From S009-33 sp041694255 (lineage in GTDB: Bacteria > Patescibacteriota > Gracilibacteria > Absconditabacterales > Absconditicoccaceae): a stretch of DNA of 17,731 bases. Within the stretch, counting starts at the first letter, position 1. Every line of letters begins with the position of its first letter. A program made the position numbers and the translations under genes. The DNA is taken from NCBI GenBank assembly GCA_041694255.1, contig JASMTN010000033.1, forward strand, positions 1 to 17,731, given 5' to 3'. Shown here piece after piece: positions 1 to 7,311 of this stretch. The notes beneath the pieces are model-generated. The model saw nothing but the letters and a program-made list of their open reading frames with translations, searched no databases and was not told where the DNA came from.

Positions 1-1028
1 TAGATAATAAAGATAAGCTTACTTTTCCGTTTAAAAGAAATCAGATTCAAAAAGTACGAAGATGAGAAAGAGCACAAAGATGAAGATTTAGAGAATTTTA
101 CCAAGCTGATATAGATGTTATATGGGAAGATAGAGATTGAAATTCTTGACACTTATTTTATGATGCTGAAGTTATCTTTACACTTGCGACTACTCTAGAA
201 AAAGTTTTTAAAACTATAAATTTAGATAAAAATACTTTTATAAACATAAATCATAAAAAGCTTATTTCTTGATTTTTAAAAGAAATTGAATTGGAAAAAA
301 TAAAAGAAAATATTACAAATATAATTGACAAAAAAGATAAAATATCAAAAGAAGAACTTATTAAAGAACTTGAAAACTTAAATATAGATAAAAAAAAACA
401 AGAAAAGATATTGGAATTTACAAATATAGAAAGTTTTAATATAGAAGATGTAAAAAAACTTGACATAGATAATACTATTTGGAATGAATGAATACAAGAA
501 GTTGAAAGTATATTAGAATTTTTAGAAAATCTATGAATGAAAGATAAAGTAAAAATAAATTTATCTATAATGAGAGGTTTAGATTATTATACTTGAATAG
601 TATTTGAAACTTTTATAGAATGAGAAAGAGCTTTAGGTTCTATAGCAAGTTGATGAAGATATGAAAAACTTACAACTTTTATAGATAAAAAATCTTCTTT
701 TTCTTGAGTTGGGTGAAGCATAGGTATTAGCAGACTTGAAAGCTACATATTTGAAAACATAAGTACAGAACAAAAAACAAGTTCAAACTATCTTTTGATA
801 CATTTTAAAGAAAATCAAGAAGCAATATTAAAACTATATACAAAACTTATAAGTGAATGAAAAAATATAGAATATTATCCAAAAGCTGATAAACTTTGAA
901 AACAATTCAAGTATGCAGATAAAAAATGAATAAAATACTGTATAATACTATGAGAGGAAGAATTTAATAAGTGAAAATATCAAATCAAAGATATGGAAAA
1001 AGGAGAAACTTTCTATGAAAACTTATAA
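1..1028 (+). CDS. hisS: Histidyl-tRNA synthetase, 5'-truncated by the window edge
   Basis: Class II synthetase that charges tRNA-His in the cytoplasm. The reading frame is open from base 3 to TAA 1026-1028, about 341 residues; roughly the first 100 residues, including motif 1, lie outside the window. Visible landmarks in order: motif 2 (KRNQIQKV, then RGERAQRGRFREFYQ), the histidine-specific block RGLDYYTGIVFE, the SGGRYEKL loop, motif 3-like GVGGSIGISRL, then a C-terminal anticodon-binding domain (DKLGKQFKYADKKGIKY). Many of these glycines are TGA codons. The codon at 57-59 is CGA, immediately before the invariant motif 2 arginine, where the family has Phe, Tyr or Trp; see the findings. prmC starts 15 nt downstream on the same strand, so the two probably share a transcript. 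Identification is secure. Confidence 0.95.
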
Positions 1029-1043
1029 TTTTTGACAATAAAT

Positions 1044-1826
1044 ATGAATATTAAAAATATACTCCAAGATAATAATTTTAAAAATAAGTATATACTTAAA
1101 ACTATTTTAAAAGATATTTTTTGTTTTACAGAAGAAGAATTATATAAAAAGTGGCAGGAAAATGTAACTATAAATGAATTTAAAAAGATAGTAAAAAAAT
1201 ATAAAGATTATATAGAAAATAACATTCCTATAGAATATATACTTTGATATACTTACTTTATGTGAGAAAAAATATATGTTGATAAAAATACACTTATACC
1301 AAGACCTGAGACAGAATATTTGGTTAATTATGCTTATGATTTTTTTAAAAAAAATAATGATTTTCGTATATTTGATATATGAACATGAAGTTGAATTATA
1401 TGAAATATGCTTAATGAACTAACAGATAAAAAAATCATATGCTCTGATATATCAACAAATGCCCTTAAAATGGGCAAAAAAAACAATGAAAATAATATTT
1501 TCATAAAATCTAGTGTATGAGAACATTTAAAAAATTATAATTGAAAACTTTTAATATGCTCTAACCTACCTTATGTAAAAGAAGATTTTCAAATAGATGA
1601 TTTTACTAAAAAAGAACCTTCTACTGCTCTTTTTGCTTGAAAAGATTGATTAACATTGTATAGAAAACTTATAGAACAATTATTGAAACTTGATAATAAT
1701 GTAGAATGTTTTTTTGAACTTACTAAAACACAATGAAAAACTTTAATAAAAGAATATAATTTAAATTGAAAACTTTTAGATACTTGCCATGAAAATATTA
1801 AAATTTTAAATATAAAAAAACCCTAG
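1044..1826 (+). CDS. prmC: Peptide chain release factor N5-glutamine methyltransferase (PrmC/HemK)
   Basis: Uses S-adenosylmethionine to methylate the glutamine of the GGQ loop of release factors. Protein of 260 residues, close to the family's usual 270-290. Visible: a helical N-terminal substrate-binding domain (about 1-80), IPRPETEYLV (85-94), the SAM-binding loop DIGTGSG (111-117), an acidic strand end SDIS (134-137) and the catalytic motif as SNLPY (NLPY at 174-177) instead of the textbook NPPY. The start is ATG 1044. An in-frame TTG at 1032 is possible but less likely, and neither has a Shine-Dalgarno sequence. It probably forms an operon with hisS. Its stop codon lies inside the stem of the terminator serving the opposite-strand gene. 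In an organism without UGA stops only RF1-type termination is needed, so the likely substrate is RF1 (inference). Confidence 0.93.
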
Positions 1827-1843
1827 AAAATTACAATCTAGGG
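1814..1843 (-). terminator. Rho-independent terminator of the small secreted-protein gene
   Basis: On the minus strand a 7-bp perfect stem (CCCTAGA / TCTAGGG, arms 1837-1843 and 1821-1827) with a 9-nt loop is followed by seven T (1814-1820). It lies 9 nt past the stop of the 1853-2266 gene. The prmC stop TAG (1824-1826) is within the stem. On the plus strand no T-run follows, so it is likely a weak terminator in that direction. Confidence 0.85.
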
Positions 1844-1852
1844 CTTAATGTA

Positions 1853-2266
1853 TTATCTATTGCCTCTTTTTCATGCTTCTGAATGTCTACCTTGTCAATT
1901 TCCGTTTATTCTACCATTTCATTTTCACATTTTTGATCAAGTTCCATCCATTTTCCTTTGTCATAAACCCAAATCTTCAGCTAAAGAGTTTGCAATCTCA
2001 TCATTTCCAGCTTCTCTTGCTTGTTTAAGTTCAACAAATTTTTCAAAATCCTCTTGTGTTGTTATTCTTCTTGAAACTCATTTTCAATCAAATAGTGTTT
2101 GAAATGTAGCATAGTCTTTGTTTTCAAACATAGTTTCAACTTGTTCATGTCTTTCTTGATCTGTACAATCTGGATTTTCAACACCAGGATTACCATTATA
2201 AGCAAATGTTCAACTTGCAATCAATGTACTTACAGCAAATGCACTTAATAATAATTTTTTTTCCAT
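1853..2266 (-). CDS. Small secreted protein with Gly/basic-rich tail, function unknown
   Basis: A 137-residue protein from ATG 2266 to TAA. It has a clear Sec signal peptide: a KK n-region, a hydrophobic stretch (LLLSAFAVSTLIA) and a likely cleavage after TFA (about residue 22). The middle part (about 50-101) reads DYATFQTLFDGKG, then ITTQEDFEKFVELKQAREAGN, then IANSLAEDLGLGQ. This resembles a small helical segment I recall in exported proteins of candidate-phyla bacteria; I cannot give it a function. The last ~35 residues are rich in Gly, Lys and Arg, with many of the Gly codons TGA. The gene stands alone, between the tRNA-Gly terminator and its own terminator. The leader holds a TATAAA-like -10 (2316-2321), a weak -35, and a 5-bp hairpin (2293-2307). 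One Cys (residue 34) remains after cleavage. Confidence 0.8.
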
Positions 2267-2292
2267 TTTATTATATAGTAAGAATATAAATC

Positions 2293-2307
2293 CTCTCCTT
2301 TAGAGAG
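2293..2307 (-). other. Small hairpin in the leader of the secreted-protein gene
   Basis: CTCTC / GAGAG arms (2293-2297 and 2303-2307) around a 5-nt loop, 26 nt upstream of ATG 2266. The arm contains the only purine-rich AGGAGAGG seen upstream of a start in this window, but it is too distant to act as a normal ribosome-binding site. The stem is short, so this is weak. Confidence 0.3.
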
Positions 2308-2344
2308 TTAATCTATTTATAAACATATATCTTAAAAAAAGGTT

Positions 2345-2371
2345 AAAAAAAAGAACAAATTAATGTTCTTT
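2345..2371 (-). terminator. Rho-independent terminator downstream of tRNA-Gly
   Basis: On the minus strand an 8-bp perfect stem (AAAGAACA / TGTTCTTT, arms 2364-2371 and 2350-2357) with a 6-nt loop runs into a T-tract (2345-2349 plus the arm's own T's). It begins 28 nt past the tRNA 3' end. Confidence 0.8.
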
Positions 2372-2399
2372 AAAGTTATTTAATAAGATTTGATTGCAA

Positions 2400-2473
2400 A
2401 GCGGGTAACGGGACTTGAACCCGTAACCTTCTGCATGGCAAGCAGATGCTCTAGCCAATTGAGCTACACCCGC
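2400..2473 (-). tRNA. tRNA-Gly, anticodon GCC
   Basis: A full cloverleaf of 74 nt including the discriminator. The acceptor stem is GCGGGTG / TACCCGC with one G-T pair, and the discriminator is U, as expected for tRNA-Gly. The D arm is GCTC / GAGC. The anticodon arm is TCTGC-TTGCCAT-GCAGA with anticodon GCC. The T arm is ACGGG-TTCAAGT-CCCGT. CCA is not encoded. This tRNA reads GGU/GGC. The UGA-reading tRNA-Gly(UCA) that this code requires is not in the window. Confidence 0.97.
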
Positions 2474-2503
2474 ATATGTTGACTAGATCTGCATGTAAGA
2501 TGT

Positions 2504-2531
2504 AATATATTAAATTTTTATAAAAAATCAA
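2504..2531 (-). promoter_or_regulatory. Candidate promoter of tRNA-Gly
   Basis: On the minus strand: TTGATT (2526-2531), a 16-nt spacer and TATATT (2504-2509), with the -10 ending 30 nt before the tRNA 5' end. It has the same spacing as five other candidate promoters in the window. Confidence 0.45.
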
Positions 2532-2538
2532 TATTAAA

Positions 2539-2566
2539 TTGAAAAAAGAAGATAAAAGAATATAAA
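2539..2566 (+). promoter_or_regulatory. Candidate promoter of ychF-dnaX
   Basis: TTGAAA (2539-2544), a 16-nt spacer and TATAAA (2561-2566), ending 35 nt before the ychF ATG. It is divergent from, and adjacent to, the tRNA-Gly promoter. Confidence 0.5.
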
Positions 2567-2601
2567 TTCACATACTCTTTAATCTTTAATATAAATTATA
2601 T

Positions 2602-3687
2602 ATGAAAATAGGTATTGTATGATTACCAAATGTTTGAAAAAGTACTTTATTTAATGCTCTAACAAAAAGTTATAGTGCAGACTCTGCAAATTTTCCTTTT
2701 TGTACAATAGAGCCAAATGTTTGATTGGTAAATGTAAATGACAAAAGACTTGAAAAAATACAAAAAGCAGTTAACTGACAAAAGGTAATACCTGCAACTT
2801 GTGAATTTACTGATATAGCTTGAATAGTAAAGTGAGCTAGTAAATGAGAAGGTTTATGAAATAAATTTCTTGCAAATATAAGGGAAACTGACACTATCTT
2901 ACAAGTTGTAAGAGCTTTTGAAGATGATGATATAAATCATGTAAACGGTAAAGTAGATCCAAAAGATGATATAGAAACTATAAATTCTGAACTTATACTT
3001 GCTGATCTTGAAAAGATAGAAACAAAGATGAAAAGTATAGAAAAAAAAGCAAAGATGGACAAAAAAGTTATGGAAACTTTTAAAATATATGAAAAAGTTA
3101 AAGAACATCTAGAAAATAACAATCTTGTTATAACTTTAGAACTTTGAAAAGAAGAAAGAAAAGTATTGCATGATCTTCACCTACTTACAAATAAACCTTT
3201 TATATATGCTGTAAATGTTTCTGAGGAACAACTTAATATGAGTGAAAATGAACTTAGAGAACTTATATGAATAAAAGACACAAAAATACCAGTAGTAAGT
3301 ATATGTGCAAAACTTGAATCTGATATGATGGATTTTGATGAAGAAGAAAGAAAAGATTTTTTAGATGATCTTTGAATAAGCACAACTTGAATAGACCATC
3401 TTATAAAAACAGCTTATGATAGTTTATGATTACAATATTATTTTACAGCTTGAGAAAAAGAAGTTAGAGCTTGGACTATAAAAAAATGAGCAACTGCTCC
3501 AGAAGCTGCTTGAGCTATCCATACAGATTTTGAAAAATGATTTATAAAGGCTGATGTTGTAAATTGGAAAGACTTAGTTGAAAATAATGGTTGGTCAAAA
3601 GCAAAAGAAGATGGTAAAGTAAAACTGCAATGAAAAGATTACATAGTAGAAGATGGAGATGTTATCCTTTTTAAATTTAATGTTTAG
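2602..3687 (+). CDS. ychF: Redox-responsive ribosome-binding ATPase YchF/OLA1 family
   Basis: An Obg-family P-loop NTPase that binds ribosomes and prefers ATP over GTP in studied members. It is 361 residues, almost exactly the family length (about 363). Visible: the P-loop GLPNVGKST (7-15, both glycines TGA), the switch region FPFCTIEPN, the DIAGIVKGAS G3 block, a long coiled-coil insertion rich in Lys/Glu (about 130-175), and NVSEE in place of NKxD, which is the hallmark of the YchF subfamily's altered base specificity. The C-terminal TGS-like domain contains the family signature (VRAWTIKKGATAPEAAGAIHTDFEKGF, shortened here to its landmarks VRAWTI and AAGAIHTDFEKGF). The start ATG 2602 has no Shine-Dalgarno sequence. 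dnaX follows after 21 nt, probably co-transcribed. Confidence 0.96.
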
Positions 3688-3708
3688 TTTAAATAATTTA
3701 TAAAAAAT

Positions 3709-5151
3709 ATGTCACTTTACACAAAATATAGACCTCATGATTTCAATACAATAGTATGACAAGAACAAGTAAAAGATATTTTAAATGCAGAAGTTTATAA
3801 GTGAAAGTTAAATTCTTCATATATTTTTTTCTGACCAAGATGAACTTGAAAAACATCTACTGCAAGGATACTTACAAAAGCTATAAATTGCACTTGAGAA
3901 TGAGAGAAACCTTGTAATAAGTGTGAAAGTTGTAACCTTATAAATAGTTGAAAAACTTTAGATTTTGTTGAGATAGATGCTGCAAGTAATACACAAGTTG
4001 ATAAGATAAGAGAAGAAATAATAGATAAAGCAATGTATCCACCTACTATGTTAAAAAAGAAAATATATGTTATAGATGAGGTTCATATGCTTTCAAAATC
4101 TGCATTTAATGCACTTTTAAAAATAATGGAAGAACCTGCTGATTATCTAACTTTCATACTTGCAACAACTGAAGTAAATAAAGTTCCTGAAACTATAATA
4201 TCAAGATGTGAAGTTTTTAATTTTCAAAGAATTTCGCAAGAAAATATTATAGAAAGACTAAAATATATAGCAGAACAAGAAAATATAGAATATGAGTTAT
4301 GATGATTAGAACTTATAGCTAAGATATCTGATGGTTGACTTAGAGATGCTATAAAATACTTGGAACAAGTAAGTATTATATGAACAATAGATGCTGAAAA
4401 TGTCACAAAATTTCTATGAATTGCACCAGAAAGACAGATAATATATTTTATAGATACTATAAAATCAAAAAATATAAATGATATATTTTCAAAAATAGAA
4501 CAATTCCAAAAAGAATGAGTAGATCTTTGAAATTTTGTTAAAGATATATTACTTTACTTAGATGAAAATCTTACTAAAGACCTTGAAAATAATTTAGAAC
4601 TTGTAAATCTTTTTGATAAAGTATATTCAAACATCAAAAACTTTCCTACTCCTGCCCTTGCCTATAAAACTATAATATGATGAGAACTAATAGGTAGCAA
4701 GGAGCAAGTTACAAGTAGCAAGGAAAGAGAAGAAACAAAGACTAAAGAAGAGATTTCAAATCAAGTTGAAAATAACAAAAAAGATGAAGGATTAAAGACT
4801 AAAGAGGAAACTACTAAAAAAGAAGAAAAGGATGATATAAAACAAGATTTACAAGAAATTGAAATAGAAGAAATTGAAAATAATGAAAATAAAATAACTA
4901 AAGAAGTTCTTGTAGAAAAAGTAGAATCACCTGTTGTAAGGTGAATAATTAAAAGTGCTTGAAATATAGAATATACTAAAGATGGAACACTTGAAATTAT
5001 TATAATATCACAAGCAAATTATACTTTATTAAAGCAAGATGATAAACAAAAAGCTCTTGCAAAAACTATAGATTCTATAGTACCTTGAATAAATTTTGAA
5101 ATAAAATATATGAGTAAAGAAGATTATTTAGATAGTAAACTTAAAAATTAA
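3709..5151 (+). CDS. dnaX: DNA polymerase III subunit gamma/tau (clamp loader ATPase)
   Basis: Motor subunit of the clamp loader that places the sliding clamp on DNA. It is 480 residues, shorter than E. coli tau (643). Visible: MSLYTKYRP start, Walker A GPRGTGKT (42-49, all three Gly as TGA), a four-Cys zinc module (Cys61, 69, 72, 75), Walker B VIDEVHML (Asp123-Glu124) and sensor-1/arginine-finger SRC (165-167). After the AAA+ and collar domains (to about 325) comes a low-complexity Lys/Glu/Thr linker (about 328-400), then a short globular C-terminus (about 400-480), not a full tau domain. Residues about 328-343 are encoded by a dispersed DNA repeat also found between rnpA and secA (4691-4736). 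No usable frameshift signal for a separate gamma form was seen. Confidence 0.96.
4691..4736 (+). repeat. Dispersed repeat copy inside the dnaX linker
   Basis: Contains GTAGCAAGGA twice (4694-4703 and 4715-4724), 21 nt apart, so the copies stay in frame and encode SKE twice. Positions 4705-4725 match the reverse complement of 13456-13476 at 20 of 21 bases. It falls within the unstructured linker of DnaX. Confidence 0.6.
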
Positions 5152-5232
5152 AAAATAAAAATATAAGATATTTAAAATAATATTAAAGATGTAATTTAGC
5201 ATATATTTTTTTAATTTTGTAAATTATTTTAT

Positions 5233-6036
5233 ATGGAAACAAATATATTATTAGCATTTTTATTAACATTATTTGCATGATTATCTACATGAATAGGTAG
5301 TTTTTTGATTTTTTTTACTAAAAATTTCAGTCCAAAACTTTTATCTGGTAGTTTATGATTTTCTGCATGAGTTATGGTATATGTTTCATTTATGGAAATA
5401 TTACCAAAATCATTAGAATATTTAAGTTTAACTTTATGAAAAGAAACTGCAAACATATACATGACAATAGCTTTTTTTATATGAATAGCAATAATAGCAA
5501 TAATTGATAAAATAGTACCAAGTTATGAAAATCCACATGAGATAAAAAATATAAAAAATTTATGAGATAAAAAAGTTATAAAAGAAAAAAAACTAATAAG
5601 AATGTGACTTTTTTCTGCATTAGCAATATCATTACACAATTTTCCAGAATGATTAGCAACTTTTGCTGCAGCAATATATGAACCACATTTGTGAATAAAT
5701 ATTGCAATTGCAGTTGCAATACATAATATACCTGAATGAATAGCAGTTGCAGCTCCTATTTACTTTGCTACAAAAAGTAAATTTAAAGCAGCTACTTTTT
5801 CATTTTTATCATGATTTGCTGAATTAATAGGTGCAGTTGTATGATATATATTTTTACTTAAGGTTTTTTGAGATTTGAGTTTTGGTTTTATTTTTGCAAT
5901 AGTAGCATGAATAATGATATATATATCTTTAGATGAACTGCTACCAACTGCTGAAGAATATTGAGAACACCATATAGCAATATGATGAATGATATCATGA
6001 ATGTTTGTAATGGCAATAAGTTTATTAATAATATAA
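5233..6036 (+). CDS. zupT: ZIP-family divalent metal transporter (ZupT-like)
   Basis: An inner-membrane importer of zinc and possibly other divalent metals. It is 267 residues against about 257 for E. coli ZupT. Several hydrophobic helices are visible. The first begins at the N-terminus, and a Lys-rich cytoplasmic loop (about 95-123, with His102) separates the helical halves. The two metal-binding signatures are intact: HNFPEG (135-140) in helix 4 and HNIPEG (164-169) in helix 5, with SGFAELIG (193-200) in the next helix. Many helix glycines are TGA. A His pair lies near the C-terminus (HH, 246-247). It starts 81 nt after dnaX with no clear promoter between, so it may be read from ychF-dnaX. 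It converges on mnmA with a 1-nt gap. The metal cannot be told from sequence. Confidence 0.93.
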
Positions 6037-6037
6037 T

Positions 6038-7159
6038 TTATCAAAATATAACTCAACTCATTATCAATTCATCATCAATATATATTGCACATATTTGTCA
6101 TCTAGCTATAGCTCTTTGTTTATTTTCAAATTCTACTTTATAATAATTTTTTTGTTTATATATTATACAATCTTGATCTGGTTGTCTATATCTAATTTTT
6201 GCTTTTGCCTTTAAAGGAAATTTATAATCTGTTTTTGCTAAAAAATTACAGTTAGTCATATATAATTTATCATCAAATAGTTCTAAGTTATCTTCACCTC
6301 ACACAATTAGTTCATTTTTTTCTATATCTTTTTTAACAACAAAAAGTGGATTAGATTGTCATCAAATATTAAGTCACTTTCTTTGTCATATTGTATAATA
6401 ATAAACTCATTTATGTTTTCATAATGTATTTCAAAAAGTATCTTTAATTAGTCATGGTTTAGGTTTTATTTTCTTTTCTAAAAATGTTGACATATTTACT
6501 TTTCAAACAAAACAGATTCATTGTGAGTCTTTTCTATTAGCATTTGGCAGTCATATATCATTAGCTATTTCTCTTACCTTTTTTTTATTTATATCTCATA
6601 TAGGAAAAATTGTTTTTGATAATTGATTTTGTTTTAATCATGCTAAAAAATAACTTTGATCTTTATTAGAATCCTCTCATTTTTTTAAATGGTAAAGTCA
6701 ATCATTTCAAATTTCTATTTTTGCATAATGTCACATTGCAATTTTATAAAAGCCATAGTCTATAGCTTCTTTTAAAAAAATATTAAATTTAACTTCACTA
6801 TTACACATTATATCAGGATTTGGAGTAATTCATTTTTTATATCATTCATACATATAATCTAAAACTTTTTCAGAATAACTATCTCTATAATCAAATGTAA
6901 AAAAAGGTATATTTAAGTAAGAGGCAACTTCTTTTGCAGTTTTTAAATCATCTTTTGTTGGGCAATGTTCTCAATCAGGAGCTAAATAATTAATCATAAA
7001 TCAGGCTATAACATCATATCATTTTTGCTTTAATAAATATGCTGAAACAGCACTATCAACACCTCAAGATAATCATACTAATATTTTTTTTCAAAAATCA
7101 TAATCTTTTTTATCATAAAACTTATTATTCAATTCATAATTTCAAAATGTAAAATTCAT
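6038..7159 (-). CDS. mnmA: tRNA-specific 2-thiouridylase MnmA
   Basis: Adenylates and thiolates U34 of tRNA-Lys, -Glu and -Gln using a relayed persulfide. It is 373 residues, the usual length (about 360-370). Visible: the PP-loop SGGVDS (31-36, first Gly TGA), NPDIMCN (114-120) with catalytic Cys119, GHYAK (143-147), and DSQGICF (211-217) with the second catalytic Cys216. A C-terminal barrel follows, including YTIGQRKGLNIGG and a final RGQICAIY strand. About 22 residues precede the PP-loop strand, slightly longer than usual; the start chosen is the first in-frame ATG after the promoter. The gene is transcribed divergently from the penicillin-binding protein gene and is convergent with the transporter. 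U34 thiolation matters especially for A-ending codons, which dominate here (inference). Confidence 0.96.
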
Positions 7160-7187
7160 AATTTAAAATATATAATTAAATAAATAA

Positions 7188-7215
7188 TTTATATTTATAA
7201 AAGTCATTTTTTCAA
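7188..7215 (-). promoter_or_regulatory. Candidate promoter of mnmA
   Basis: On the minus strand: TTGAAA (7210-7215), a 16-nt spacer and TATAAA (7188-7193), 28 nt before the ATG. Both hexamers and the spacing equal those of the ychF promoter. Confidence 0.5.
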
Positions 7216-7241
7216 TTATATTTTAAGTATAAATAAAAAGT

Positions 7242-7269
7242 TTTAAATGACCTTTATTTTTGATATAAA
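7242..7269 (+). promoter_or_regulatory. Candidate promoter of the penicillin-binding protein gene
   Basis: TTTAAA (7242-7247), a 16-nt spacer and TATAAA (7264-7269). The -10 is preceded by TGA at 7261-7263, an extended -10 arrangement. It ends 42 nt before the ATG and is divergent from the mnmA promoter. Confidence 0.4.
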
Positions 7270-7311
7270 ATTATTAAATTAGAAGTACAATTATTATATA
7301 AAAAAAATAAA

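Noticed and set aside
2292..2299. AGGAGAGG (minus strand) as a Shine-Dalgarno sequence for the secreted-protein gene
   Set aside because: It ends 25 nt before the ATG, too far for normal anti-SD pairing, and no nearer start codon is in frame.
4033..4302. Short standard-code frames inside dnaX, secA, hisS and others as separate genes or pseudogene fragments
   Set aside because: They are pieces of single intact genes cut by TGA codons that encode glycine; protein motifs continue straight through each TGA.
4816..4822. AAAAAAG heptamer in dnaX resembling the E. coli tau/gamma frameshift site
   Set aside because: In the dnaX frame it reads AAA-AAA-G, not A-AAA-AAG, so slippage by -1 would not re-pair. 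No supporting hairpin was seen and the linker is full of A-runs by composition.
5152..5232. A Zur-type operator or separate promoter upstream of the ZIP transporter gene
   Set aside because: The 81-nt gap is nearly pure A/T with no palindrome and no -35/-10 pair at 16-18 nt spacing that I could support.
7199..7255. Inverted match between AAAGTCATTT and AAATGACCTTT in the mnmA/penicillin-binding protein gap as an operator
   Set aside because: The arms differ by an inserted base and are 30 nt apart; the similarity is not above what such AT-rich DNA would give.
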